From Candidatus Gastranaerophilales bacterium (GTDB lineage Bacteria > Cyanobacteriota > Vampirovibrionia > Gastranaerophilales > Gastranaerophilaceae), in NCBI GenBank assembly GCA_944324855.1, contig CALUXY010000004.1, positions 30,018 through 94,017 on the forward strand: 64,000 nucleotides of DNA, given 5' to 3'. Below are positions 1 through 8,925 of the stretch, in pieces (within the stretch, counting starts at the first letter, position 1; each line of letters opens with the position of its first letter). A program made the translations under genes and the position numbers. The notes below the pieces were generated by a model, which worked only from the letters and a program-made list of their open reading frames with translations, ran no database searches and was not told the origin of the DNA.

Positions 1-887
1 GTTAAAGACGGTTTCCAGCCAAGTTCCGAAGTTATTTTATCATTTGATATTGCATAACGTCTGTCATGTCCCAATCTGTCTTGGACGTATTCAATAGATG
101 ATTCATCTTTACCCATTGCATCAAGAATTAAATGTGTTATTTCAAGATTTGTTTTTTCATTGTGTCCGCCGATATTATATACTTCACCGATTTTTCCTTT
201 ATGTAATACAACATCAATTGCTTCACAATGATCATAAACGTATAACCAGTCTCTGACATTCAAGCCGTCACCATATACCGGAACTTTTTCGCCTTTTAAA
301 AGTTTTGATATAAAGAACGGTATTAATTTTTCAGGATACTGATACGGACCATAGTTATTTGAACATCTGGTATTTAAAACAGGCAGTTTATAAGTTTCAA
401 AATATGCTCTTGTCAGCATATCCGCACTTGCTTTTGATGCAGAATACGGGCTGTTTGGAGCAAGCGGAGTTGTTTCATAAAAGTAGCCGGTTTTACCGAG
501 TGTTCCGTATACTTCGTCTGTTGAAACCTGCAGATATCTCTCAATTCCGAGTTCTTTTGATGCTTGTAACAGATTTAAAGTCCCCTGAACGTTTGTTTCT
601 ATAAAAATTTCAGGGTTTGTAATTGAACGGTCAACATGTGATTCTGCCGCAAAATTAATTACACAATCACATTCTGCGATTAACTCTCTTGCAAGTTTTT
701 TATCGCAAATATTTCCTTTTATAAATGTATAATTCGGATTATTTTTGATATCATCCAAATTTTCAATATTTCCGGCATAAGTTAGTGCATCAAGATTTAT
801 AATTTTATAATCAGGATGCTTATTCAGTATATGTCTTACAAAACAGCTGCCTATAAAACCTGCACCGCCTGTTACTAATATTCTCAT
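1..887 (-). CDS. rfbB: dTDP-glucose 4,6-dehydratase, C-terminus cut by window edge
   Basis: Converts dTDP-glucose to dTDP-4-keto-6-deoxyglucose, the second step of dTDP-L-rhamnose synthesis, in the cytoplasm. Read from the ATG at 887, the protein opens with the Rossmann NAD motif GGAGFIGS (residues 7-14), has an STDEVYG segment and the catalytic YSASK (Tyr-x3-Lys) near residue 148, as in short-chain dehydrogenase/reductase sugar enzymes. About 295 codons are present against a usual length near 340-350, so only the C-terminal tail is missing. Its ATG overlaps the stop of the upstream glycosyltransferase (ATGA at 884-887), so the two are translationally coupled in one minus-strand operon with rmlC. 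The assignment is firm. Confidence 0.95.
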   Translation of the reverse strand, partial: MRILVTGGAGFIGSCFVRHILNKHPDYKIINLDALTYAGNIENLDDIKNNPNYTFIKGNICDKKLARELIAECDCVINFAAESHVDRSITNPEIFIETNVQGTLNLLQASKELGIERYLQVSTDEVYGTLGKTGYFYETTPLAPNSPYSASKASADMLTRAYFETYKLPVLNTRCSNNYGPYQYPEKLIPFFISKLLKGEKVPVYGDGLNVRDWLYVYDHCEAIDVVLHKGKIGEVYNIGGHNEKTNLEITHLILDAMGKDESSIEYVQDRLGHDRRYAISNDKITSELGWKPSL

Positions 888-1657
888 TTGTTACCTCCGC
901 GAATGGTATTTGTTTGTCTGGTATCCTCTCTGTTTATTGTAACAGAAATACCAAGTATTCTAAAAATATGCCGGCTTCTTGTTTTTTCGTATGATAATAA
1001 ACGGTTGAATAAAGTAAGAGTATGTTTTCGGTAATAACTTGCTTCTTGTTCAACCTCTTTACTAAACTCTTTTGATGACAATGAGCCGTAGTGATACATC
1101 TTTAAACCTTCAATAACGTAATTCTTTTTGTGATGTTTTTTATTTTGAAATACCAGATAATCATCCCCAAAGAATACTTTTAAATCGGCTGGAATTTCAT
1201 AAAAACTGTTTTTATGAAGAAACATCATTACACCAAAATTGAACGTCGTAAATGATGTTTCTTCCAATCTATACGAAGTATTTGTTATTTTTTCAGGTTC
1301 GTATGATTTGTTTATCATTGAATATCCGTTTGTGCCGATAATCCCGATTTTTTCAGAGATGTCATTTATTATCTTTGAACAAAACCCTTGAGGAATACAG
1401 ATATCATCGTTTAATATTCCAAGATAATCATATTTTGCTTCTTTTACTCCTAAATTCCAGCTTGGATTAACAAATAAATTTTGTTCAGGAATTATTATGC
1501 GGACTTTATCATTATCAAAGTTAAAACCTTTGGTTGAATTATCAATAACAATAATTTCGCCGACAACAGAATCGCTAACCAGAGTGTTTAATAACTGGTT
1601 AAGAAATTCCAAATTCTTTTGTAGTGTCGGGATTATTATTGATAATTTTTTATCCAT
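884..1657 (-). CDS. family 2 glycosyltransferase (rhamnan/LPS type)
   Basis: A 257-residue GT-A fold glycosyltransferase that probably adds a sugar, plausibly rhamnose given its neighbours, to a cell-surface polysaccharide. The N-terminus LSIIIPTLQKN is the usual GT2 start. IIVIDNS (about 35-41) and the metal-binding acidic segment ILNDDIC (about 100-106) mark the nucleotide-sugar site. No transmembrane segment is seen. It sits between rmlC and rmlB. Its start overlaps the rmlC stop by 8 bases and its stop overlaps the rmlB start by 4, so the three genes form one tight operon. The acceptor and exact donor cannot be read from the sequence. Confidence 0.85.
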   Translation of the reverse strand: MDKKLSIIIPTLQKNLEFLNQLLNTLVSDSVVGEIIVIDNSTKGFNFDNDKVRIIIPEQNLFVNPSWNLGVKEAKYDYLGILNDDICIPQGFCSKIINDISEKIGIIGTNGYSMINKSYEPEKITNTSYRLEETSFTTFNFGVMMFLHKNSFYEIPADLKVFFGDDYLVFQNKKHHKKNYVIEGLKMYHYGSLSSKEFSKEVEQEASYYRKHTLTLFNRLLSYEKTRSRHIFRILGISVTINREDTRQTNTIRGGNK

Positions 1658-2198
1658 GGAATAATTCTTTCAATGTTTTTTGTTTTGTGTCTTTTTCACT
1701 TAATATCGGTTCAAAATCTATACCCCAATCGATATTAATCGTTTCGTCGTTCCATATAATACCGCAATCTGCTTGTGGAGCATACTCTCCGCTTGCTTTG
1801 TAGATTAATTCTGCAGTGTCTGATAAAACAACAAAACCGTGTGCAAACCCGTCCGGAATGAATAACATATGTTTATTATCTTCTGAAAGTTCAACCTTTA
1901 CATATTTCCCAAATGTTTTGGATTCCGGTCTTATATCAACGGCAACATCGTAAATTCTGCCTCTTGTACATCTGACAAGTTTAGCCTGTCCGTAAGGTGC
2001 CTTTTGGAAATGCAACCCTCTTAAAACATGTGCGGTCGATTTAGAATGGTTATCCTGATTAAATTCGACGGTTATTCCGTTGGCTTGAAATTCAGATTTT
2101 TTGTATGATTCCATAAAAAAGCCTCTGTTGTCTCCAAAGACTTTTGGTTTTACTAAAATTACATCTTCTATATTTTGTTTTTCAAATTCAAAACTCAT
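1650..2198 (-). CDS. rfbC: dTDP-4-dehydrorhamnose 3,5-epimerase
   Basis: Epimerises C3 and C5 of dTDP-4-keto-6-deoxyglucose on the way to dTDP-L-rhamnose. The 182-residue cupin protein shows the family signature HVLRGLHFQ, with the catalytic His, followed by KLVRCTRGRIYDVAVDIR and the distal IPDGFAHGFVVLS. The frame stays open to 2258, but I place the start at the ATG at 2198. A GGAG sits 8 bases upstream of it, the protein then begins MSFEFEKQNIED as usual for RmlC, and the longer reading adds a non-family leader. It is the first visible gene of the minus-strand rhamnose operon. rmlA and rmlD are not in the window. Confidence 0.93.
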   Translation of the reverse strand: MSFEFEKQNIEDVILVKPKVFGDNRGFFMESYKKSEFQANGITVEFNQDNHSKSTAHVLRGLHFQKAPYGQAKLVRCTRGRIYDVAVDIRPESKTFGKYVKVELSEDNKHMLFIPDGFAHGFVVLSDTAELIYKASGEYAPQADCGIIWNDETINIDWGIDFEPILSEKDTKQKTLKELFHG

Positions 2199-2274
2199 AA
2201 CTATACTCCATTTTATTATTATACCATCAAGATTTAGCTTATATCTTAATATTAACAATTCTTTATGAAGATGA

Positions 2275-2280
2275 TATGAT
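2275..2280 (+). promoter_or_regulatory. -10 hexamer of a predicted leaderless promoter
   Basis: TATGAT lies exactly at -12 to -7 from the ATG at 2287, so transcription is predicted to begin on the A of the start codon. No Shine-Dalgarno sequence is present between the two. Confidence 0.5.
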
Positions 2281-2286
2281 TGCTTT

Positions 2287-2886
2287 ATGGTTAATGTAGA
2301 AGATATTCAAAAATATGAATTGTATTTGCAATTCTTGGATAAAAAACTCAGTAGTTTTTTCGAGGAGCAGGCACCTTACATACATTGTAAAGAAGGATGT
2401 TCTTTTTGCTGCGAAAAAGGAGAATACCCGTTTTCTGAGATTGAATTTGCGTATCTTATGATTGGGGTAAGGACTTTAGATGCAGAAACCGTGAAATTAA
2501 TTGAAAATAATATTCTTCAAATAAAAAAACAAAAAGAAAAGTATAAATCCGATAAACCTTTTATGTATCAATGTCCGTTTTTAATAAATAAAAAATGCAG
2601 TCTATATAATTTTAGGGGGATAATTTGCCGTTCTCACGGGCTGGCATTTTTTAGTAAAGAAGGAAAGCTTCTTGTGCCGGCATGTGTGGATTTGGGGTTA
2701 AATTATTCAAGTGTATACGATTTTGAAACTCAAACCATTTCGGATGAAAAATATAAGCAGTCCGGAATTAAGCAAGAACCTTTGGCACATAATGTCGGGA
2801 TTCATTATTTAACAAACAATGATTATTTGCAATCAATCGGGTTAGATTTTGGTGAAATTAAGCCAATGTTAGATTGGATTCCATAG
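2287..2886 (+). CDS. YkgJ-family CxxxCxxCC metal-binding protein
   Basis: A 199-residue protein of the zinc/iron-chelating YkgJ (UPF0153) family, of unknown biochemical role. The diagnostic cysteine cluster is CKEGCSFCC near residues 38-46. Further conserved cysteines occur in the middle (YQCPFL, KKCSLYNFRGIICRSHG), the usual second half of this family's site. No signal peptide or membrane segment is seen. The ATG at 2287 has no ribosome-binding site but has TATGAT at the position expected for a leaderless transcript. It is divergent from rmlC and may be co-transcribed with the next gene. Confidence 0.75.
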   Translation: MVNVEDIQKYELYLQFLDKKLSSFFEEQAPYIHCKEGCSFCCEKGEYPFSEIEFAYLMIGVRTLDAETVKLIENNILQIKKQKEKYKSDKPFMYQCPFLINKKCSLYNFRGIICRSHGLAFFSKEGKLLVPACVDLGLNYSSVYDFETQTISDEKYKQSGIKQEPLAHNVGIHYLTNNDYLQSIGLDFGEIKPMLDWIP

Positions 2887-2908
2887 TTTCTAAAAATTGC
2901 ATTTATTA

Positions 2909-2914
2909 TATAAT
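2909..2914 (+). promoter_or_regulatory. -10 hexamer just upstream of the start codon
   Basis: TATAAT ends 9 bases before the ATG at 2924, which predicts a 5' leader of only about 3 nt. No ribosome-binding site is visible. Confidence 0.4.
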
Positions 2915-2923
2915 ATAAGTATT

Positions 2924-3538
2924 ATGTTTCCGTTATTTTTGAGAAAGTTTAATATATTAAAAAAACAAAATACCAAGCCTGTACAGCGACAAATTAAAAG
3001 TGTACAGACTAAACCGTTGCAAAAAGATTTCCGCTGTACTAAAGATTTATTTTCCTATGCTAAAAAAAGATGTATTGATGCACTTAATAATGAAGCACCA
3101 TATGAACATGTTGTTATTGCGGATATAAAAAAGAATAAAGTGTTGACAGAATTTATAGGTGAGGAAAATAAGTGTAATATTGAAGGGATAGAAAATTTTA
3201 ATTTAGATAAAGAAAATACAGTTGTAATTCACGGGCATTCCGATAGTACTCCGATTAGTGTTTGTGATATGTATACTTTACTTAAGAATAATTTGGGGCA
3301 AATAATTGCTATTGATAAAAAAGGGCAGTTCTCTCTGGTTGCAAAAACACCAAACATGTCAAATGATATAGATGCAAAATATAAAAAATATGCTAAAGAA
3401 CACTATGAACTTACTGATGAAATGACTCAAAATAATGTTTATGAATTGTATAATATTGCGACTGATTATGTTTTGAAAAAACATGCGCCGCTAATGGGGC
3501 TTAGATACTGTTCCAATTATGATTATTTAAGAAAATAA
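2924..3538 (+). CDS. hypothetical protein with a possible JAB/RadC-like motif
   Basis: No confident family. The 204-residue protein has a basic, Lys/Gln-rich N-terminus with no signal peptide, then a compact domain. The stretch VVIHGHSDSTPIS, with His at about residues 103 and 105, followed by VCDMYTLL and IIAIDKKGQFSLV, resembles the HxH...S...D metal site and following strand of JAB/MPN (RadC-like) proteins. That is a motif-level inference and the usual E helix is not obvious. I choose the ATG at 2924 over an upstream TTG at 2897 because the upstream codons overlap promoter-like sequence. It follows the YkgJ-type gene by 37 bases. Confidence 0.5.
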   Translation: MFPLFLRKFNILKKQNTKPVQRQIKSVQTKPLQKDFRCTKDLFSYAKKRCIDALNNEAPYEHVVIADIKKNKVLTEFIGEENKCNIEGIENFNLDKENTVVIHGHSDSTPISVCDMYTLLKNNLGQIIAIDKKGQFSLVAKTPNMSNDIDAKYKKYAKEHYELTDEMTQNNVYELYNIATDYVLKKHAPLMGLRYCSNYDYLRK

Positions 3539-3635
3539 AGCAATATTACGAATTGTAAATATATTTCCGGTGATTGAAATTTGTATACTGAAATTAAACT
3601 TATTATAAGTATACGACTATTTTAAGGAGAGTTTT

Positions 3636-5084
3636 ATGACCTCAGGAGTTTCTGGCTCTGATAATAATATGAATTTTGATTGGGGAAATTATAAAACACC
3701 TGCCGAGGAATTTTCTGAACAAGCCGGAACTCCCAAGAAGGAAAGTATTTTTGCATCACTTGATACAAATAAAAATTCAAGTGTAGAAACAAATGAAGCA
3801 AAAGCTAAAATTGATGCAGGATTAAATGTAGATGAACAAAATTTAAAAAATAATATTTTAAGTAAATATACAGATGCGGTAAAGAATGCAGTAACTTTAC
3901 CTAATGAGTCAGTGAAAAATATTTATAGCAAATTTGCTTCCGCATTTAAATCTATTTCTTATACTTCGGGAACAACTGATTCAGAAATAAAAACGCCATA
4001 TAATTCGTATCAAAGCCAGATTGATAATGAAATAGAAAATAATATTAATTCTCAAATTGCAGGATTTAATCAACAAACAAGCCAAGCATATACAAAACTG
4101 ATTACAGATGCAATGGAAGCTGCAAAAGCTGAACTTGCAAAAAATTCAGAAGAATCGCCTGAGACTGTTAAAGACGAAACTTTTAAAGATAAAAACAAAA
4201 TTCAGATTACAAATGAATTTAATAAAAATAACGGTATAGAAGGAAACTTTACTCTTGAAAAAGGTGAAGATGGAGAAGTAACCTCTATTACCGTTAAAAG
4301 TGATAGATCCGGTAATGAATTTAAATACGTTAGAAATGAAGAAGGTCAATTTGTCGAAGTAGATAAAGAAGGTAATCAAGTAAAAGATAAAAACGGGATG
4401 TTAAAATCTTATACACTAACAGAAGACGGTAACCTTGAGAGAACAAATGATACCGTAAAATATGCAGGAAAAACTTTTGAAAAAAATGAATACGGTGACT
4501 ATGTAAACGATGGGAAATCCTATTTCTATGATAGTGAAAGCGGGAAAATGATAAGAGTTTATGAGTTGCCGGAAGTTGTTATAACCGGGGAGCGAAAATC
4601 AAATAATAAACCAAACAATAAACCGGTCATTCCGCCTGTCACTCCGAATATTCCAACAACACTTCCTGAAATTGACATAAAACCAATTCAAGGAAATAGA
4701 GAAACAACACGTGCCGCACTTGACGGGCAAGGTGCCAAGTTCCTGGATAGAGAAGTAAACGGTGAAAAACAAGAAATAGCAGTTTATAAAAATTCAGAAG
4801 GCGAAAAAGTTCGGCAAGTAATCAATGAAGACGGAACATTAGAAAACCTTGTTGCAATATCAACTCTTGGCAAGAACAAATATATAACACAGACGGAAGC
4901 CAATAAAGAATTAATAAAACAATTCGGGGCAGAGGTTGCGGATGTCTTAATTGAAAAAGGGGCAGTTCCTGTTTATGAAGACGGAGAAATGACTGCTGTC
5001 AAAGTTGACGGCAGGACAATGACCGGTTCCGAATTGAATAGATTTGTTAGAGCGGCAATCTTGGAACAAAAGAATAATGCATAA
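3636..5084 (+). CDS. large hypothetical protein with one EF-hand-like loop
   Basis: A 482-residue hydrophilic protein with no signal peptide or membrane segment. Residues 43-54 (DTNKNSSVETNE) form an EF-hand/dockerin-type calcium loop with oxygen ligands at positions 1, 3, 5, 7, 9 and 12. The middle is Lys/Glu-rich with repeated EDG/KDG beta-turn units. Around residue 311 there is LPEVVITGERK followed by an Asn/Pro-rich linker with a second LPEI motif. A separate C-terminal domain (about 365-482) ends in predicted helices. A strong AAGGAGA precedes the ATG. It is monocistronic, ending in the bidirectional terminator at 5087. The architecture suggests a structural or secreted protein, but no function can be named. 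Confidence 0.6.
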   Translation: MTSGVSGSDNNMNFDWGNYKTPAEEFSEQAGTPKKESIFASLDTNKNSSVETNEAKAKIDAGLNVDEQNLKNNILSKYTDAVKNAVTLPNESVKNIYSKFASAFKSISYTSGTTDSEIKTPYNSYQSQIDNEIENNINSQIAGFNQQTSQAYTKLITDAMEAAKAELAKNSEESPETVKDETFKDKNKIQITNEFNKNNGIEGNFTLEKGEDGEVTSITVKSDRSGNEFKYVRNEEGQFVEVDKEGNQVKDKNGMLKSYTLTEDGNLERTNDTVKYAGKTFEKNEYGDYVNDGKSYFYDSESGKMIRVYELPEVVITGERKSNNKPNNKPVIPPVTPNIPTTLPEIDIKPIQGNRETTRAALDGQGAKFLDREVNGEKQEIAVYKNSEGEKVRQVINEDGTLENLVAISTLGKNKYITQTEANKELIKQFGAEVADVLIEKGAVPVYEDGEMTAVKVDGRTMTGSELNRFVRAAILEQKNNA

Positions 5085-5086
5085 TA

Positions 5087-5118
5087 AAAGCCGGATGAAA
5101 GATTTCTCATCCGGCTTT
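5087..5118. terminator. bidirectional intrinsic terminator
   Basis: A 12-bp perfect stem (AAAGCCGGATGA with its complement) and an 8-nt loop lie between the convergent genes at 3636 (+) and 5137 (-). A/T runs on both sides allow it to act on both strands. Confidence 0.85.
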
Positions 5119-5136
5119 CACATTTTATGAATTAAT

Positions 5137-8100
5137 TTATTTCATTAATTCGCCGACTGATTTGTAAACAGCCATTCTCTTAGCAGCATCTTCTTCTGCT
5201 TGAGCATAAAGAGCATCAGCAGCTTCAGGGTTCGTTTTCAATAATGATTTATAACGACCTTCAGATCTGATGAAGTCTTGATAGCTTTCCTTCGGATCTT
5301 TAGCATCCCAAGTGAATGGTGTTTCGTTAGCAGGATTGTATCTGTATAATGGGAAGTATCCTGCTTCAACAGCACGTTTTTGTTCTGTTTGAGTTTTACT
5401 CATATCGATACCGTGAGCGATACAAGGAGCATAAGCAAATATGATAGATGGTCCGTCATACGCTTCAGCTTCTTGGAATGCTTTAAGAGTTTGACCTCTG
5501 TCTGCACCCAGTGCTACTGATGCAACGTATACATAACCATAAGACATACTCATTAAGCCCATATTTTTCTTGTAAGTTCTCTTACCGCCTGTAGCAAATT
5601 TTGCAACTGCAGCTGTAGGAGTTGACTTAGAAGCTTGACCGCCTGTATTTGAGTAAACTTCTGTATCAAGAACAAGAATATTTACGTTCTTGTTTTGTGC
5701 TAATACGTGGTCAATACCGCCGTATCCGATATCGTTAGCCCAGCCGTCACCACCGATAATCCAGATTGATTTATCAGTGAAGTAGTCTTGAAGTTCTCTA
5801 ACTTTTGCAACATCAGGACATCCGCAGTCTGCATATTTAGCCAAAACTTCTTTAGCTTTGTTTTGTGCAGCTACAGCTTCTTCTGTTTTTGAGTTATCGA
5901 AGTGAGCCATTGCACCTTCTAATGCTTCTTTCAAGTCAGCAGGTGCTTTTTCATTTGCAAGAACTTTTTCAACGTAAGTTTTCAAAGTATCTCTGTTTTG
6001 ATCTACTGCTAATCTCATACCGAAACCGAATTCAGCGTTATCTTCGAATAATGAGTTAGCCCAAGCCGGACCTCTGCCTTCCTTAGTTGTTGTATACGGA
6101 ATTGTAGGGAACGTACCTGAATAGATTGATGAACAACCTGTTGCGTTTGCAACGATTGCATTTTCACCGAATAATTGTGAAACAAGTTTAACGTAAGGTG
6201 TTTCACCACAGCCGGCACAAGCTCCGGAGAACTCAAATAAAGGTTTTCTAAGCATTGCACCTTTGATTGTTTTAGTTGTATTTTTACCCATTACGTTATC
6301 AGGTAATTCATCAAAGTATTTTTCGTTTACTAATTCGCCTATTTCAACTTCTTCTTCAATAGAAGACCATGTTAAAGCAGGTTTTTCAGGGTTTTTGTTT
6401 GCCGGACATTGGTCAACGCAAACTCCGCAGCCGGTACAATCTTCGCAGTATACTTGTACTTTGAATTGTTCCCCGTTTGCATTTGGTTTTGCATCGATTG
6501 TTTTGAATGATGCAGGAGCATCTTTCAAGCTGTCTTTTTCTGCAAGTTTTGTTCTGATTGCAGCGTGAGGACAAGCAGATGCACAGATACCGCATTGAAT
6601 ACAGTTTTCAGAATTCCAGTGAGGAACACGAGGTGCGATACCGCGTTTTTCCAAGCAAGCTGTACCTGTTGGGATAACACCATCAACTGACATTGCAGAA
6701 ACAGGGATGTCATCACCTTTTTGTCTCATTGATGGTTCAATGATTTTCTTTGCAAAATCATCTGCATCATCAGAAATTAATTTAACTTCTTGAGCACAAG
6801 CTACTCCGTCTAATGAAGATGGTACAGGTACTTCTTCACAAGCGTTAACAGCTGCATCGATTAATGCTAAGTTCATGTTTACAACATCGTCGCCTTTTTT
6901 CTTAAAGGTTTTCTTAGTCATTTCTCTCATACCTTCCAAAGCTTGTTCAAACGGAATAATTCCTGAAACTTTGAAGTATGCAACCATCATAACTGTGTTA
7001 GCACCTTTACCGCGAAGACCAGGTTGTTGTTTAATAAGTGATTCAGCATCTACGTTGTAGAATTTGATTTTCTTATTAATAATAGTTTCCTGCATATCTC
7101 TTGTTAAGTGTGAGAAAGCTTCTTCTTTTGAATAAGGGCTGTTAAGCAGGAATGTACCGCCTTCTTTGATACCCCTTAACAGGTCATATCTGCCGATGTA
7201 TGCATGAGCTGAGCATGATACAAAGTCAGGTGCTGTAATCAGATATGTTGATTTGATGTGTTCATCACCGAATCTCAAGTGAGAAACAGTTACACCAAAT
7301 GATTTTTTAGAGTCGTAAGCAAAGTATGCTTGAGCATCTTTGTCTGTATATTGACCGATAATCTTGATTGAGTTTTTGTTAGCACCAACAGTACCGTCTG
7401 AACCAAGACCCCAGAACATACAGTTTGTAGTGCCTGCAGGTTCTGTAACGATATGTTCGTCAACCTTTAATGATTTATGAGTTACATCATCTTCAATACC
7501 AACTGTGAATCCGTGGAATCCGTTGTTTTCAGAGTGCTTGTAAACTGCAAGAACCATAGATGGAGTAAATTCTTTAGATGCTAAACCGTAACGACCGCCG
7601 ATTACTCTGATATCTTTGTTTCCTAATGCGGCAACAACATCCATGTATAACGGTTCACCGATTGAACCAGGTTCTTTTGTTCTATCAAGAACAACGATAC
7701 GTTTAGTTGATGAAGGTAATGCTTCATTAAATCTCTTAACGTCAAATGGTCTGTATAATCTAACTTTAACCAAACCGTATTTAGTACCGCGGTTTTTATT
7801 TAAGTAGTTAATTGTTTCTTCGATAGTTTCGCAGCTTGAACCGATAGCAACGATAACGTCAGTTGCATCAGGAGAACCTACGTAATCGAACGGATGATAT
7901 TGTCTGCCTGTTACAGCAGCAACTTTATCCATATATTCTTGAACAATGTCAGGAACAGCATCATAGTATTTGTTAACTGTTTCACGACCTTGGAAATATA
8001 CGTCGGTATTTTGAGCACCGACTTTACAAACAGGAGCTTCAGGACGTAATGCTCTTTGTCTGAATTCTTCAATATATTTAGGTTCAACTAATTTAGCAAT

Positions 8101-8670
8101 GTCTTCGTAAGAAATTTCTTCGATTTTGTGAACTTCGTGAGATGTTCTGAATCCATCAAAGAATTGAAGGAAAGGAACTTTTGCCTTATATGTTGCTAAA
8201 TGAGCAACTAAAGCTAAATCCATTTCTTCTTGAACAGAGTTTGCTGCTAACATTGCATAACCTGTGTTTCTGCAGCCCATAACGTCAGTATGGTCGCCGA
8301 AGATTGCTAATGATTGTGCAGCCAATGCTCTTGCTGATACGTGAATAACGTGAGGGAGCATTTCACCTGCAGCTTTATGCATAACAGGAATCATTAACAA
8401 TAAACCTTGTGATGCAGTATAAGTAGAAGTCAAAGAACCTGCAGCTAATGAACCGTGTACTGCACCTGCAGCACCTGCTTCAGATTGCATTTCTGCTACT
8501 TTTACTTCTTTACCCCAGATATTTTTCTTACCTTGGGATGCCCATTCATCAATCCATTCACCCATTGTAGAGGAAGGAGTGATTGGGTAAATTGCTGATA
8601 CTTCACTGAGGGCATACGCAATATGCGCCGCAGCGTAGTTACCATCAACTGTTATAGTTTTTTTTGGCAT
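5137..8670 (-). CDS. nifJ: pyruvate:ferredoxin (flavodoxin) oxidoreductase
   Basis: Oxidatively decarboxylates pyruvate to acetyl-CoA and CO2 while reducing ferredoxin or flavodoxin. It is the central carbon-to-electron step of many anaerobes, in the cytoplasm. The single 1177-residue chain has the full fused domain set. There is an N-terminal pyrimidine-binding region (AAHIAYALSEVSAIYPITPSS), two ferredoxin-type 4Fe-4S motifs near residues 688 (CIQCGICASACP) and 740 (CEDCTGCGVCVDQCP), the proximal-cluster CAGCGE near 818, and the TPP-binding GDGWANDIGYGG near 973 with YSNTGGQ following. Length matches the family. AGGAGG precedes the ATG. It is monocistronic and divergent from fliF. The assignment is firm. 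Confidence 0.97.
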   Translation of the reverse strand: MPKKTITVDGNYAAAHIAYALSEVSAIYPITPSSTMGEWIDEWASQGKKNIWGKEVKVAEMQSEAGAAGAVHGSLAAGSLTSTYTASQGLLLMIPVMHKAAGEMLPHVIHVSARALAAQSLAIFGDHTDVMGCRNTGYAMLAANSVQEEMDLALVAHLATYKAKVPFLQFFDGFRTSHEVHKIEEISYEDIAKLVEPKYIEEFRQRALRPEAPVCKVGAQNTDVYFQGRETVNKYYDAVPDIVQEYMDKVAAVTGRQYHPFDYVGSPDATDVIVAIGSSCETIEETINYLNKNRGTKYGLVKVRLYRPFDVKRFNEALPSSTKRIVVLDRTKEPGSIGEPLYMDVVAALGNKDIRVIGGRYGLASKEFTPSMVLAVYKHSENNGFHGFTVGIEDDVTHKSLKVDEHIVTEPAGTTNCMFWGLGSDGTVGANKNSIKIIGQYTDKDAQAYFAYDSKKSFGVTVSHLRFGDEHIKSTYLITAPDFVSCSAHAYIGRYDLLRGIKEGGTFLLNSPYSKEEAFSHLTRDMQETIINKKIKFYNVDAESLIKQQPGLRGKGANTVMMVAYFKVSGIIPFEQALEGMREMTKKTFKKKGDDVVNMNLALIDAAVNACEEVPVPSSLDGVACAQEVKLISDDADDFAKKIIEPSMRQKGDDIPVSAMSVDGVIPTGTACLEKRGIAPRVPHWNSENCIQCGICASACPHAAIRTKLAEKDSLKDAPASFKTIDAKPNANGEQFKVQVYCEDCTGCGVCVDQCPANKNPEKPALTWSSIEEEVEIGELVNEKYFDELPDNVMGKNTTKTIKGAMLRKPLFEFSGACAGCGETPYVKLVSQLFGENAIVANATGCSSIYSGTFPTIPYTTTKEGRGPAWANSLFEDNAEFGFGMRLAVDQNRDTLKTYVEKVLANEKAPADLKEALEGAMAHFDNSKTEEAVAAQNKAKEVLAKYADCGCPDVAKVRELQDYFTDKSIWIIGGDGWANDIGYGGIDHVLAQNKNVNILVLDTEVYSNTGGQASKSTPTAAVAKFATGGKRTYKKNMGLMSMSYGYVYVASVALGADRGQTLKAFQEAEAYDGPSIIFAYAPCIAHGIDMSKTQTEQKRAVEAGYFPLYRYNPANETPFTWDAKDPKESYQDFIRSEGRYKSLLKTNPEAADALYAQAEEDAAKRMAVYKSVGELMK

Positions 8671-8857
8671 AAAGATCCTCCTTATTTATAATCTTCCTCG
8701 CTAATACTGTGTAAACTATATACTAAAAAGGTATCTCAAAGATAGTCAGATTACAACTATTTTACTGTTGAAAAATTAAAATATTACAAAATTTACATGG
8801 TTTTGTAAATTTTTTGAAAAATAACTCTTTTTCTACTCTTAAGATTACTTAACATTG

Positions 8858-8886
8858 TTGAAATGAACTGATATGTAATGTATTAT
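8858..8886 (+). promoter_or_regulatory. predicted sigma70-type promoter of the fliF operon
   Basis: TTGAAA at 8858-8863 and TATTAT at 8881-8886 are separated by exactly 17 bases, about 40 bases upstream of the fliF start. A GGGAGAGG ribosome site at 8904-8911 follows, and the palindrome AGTATATACT at 8893-8902 lies near the predicted transcription start. The match is to the housekeeping consensus rather than a sigma28/sigma54 flagellar one. Confidence 0.6.
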
Positions 8887-8925
8887 CATGTTAGTATATA
8901 CTCGGGAGAGGATTAAATCTAAATA

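Noticed and set aside
359..604. Plus-strand open frame
   Set aside because: It lies wholly antisense to the well-supported rfbB frame and has no ribosome site or family pattern.
5865..7807. Several open frames on both strands inside 5137-8670
   Set aside because: All are out-of-frame shadows of nifJ, whose domains run through the whole interval.
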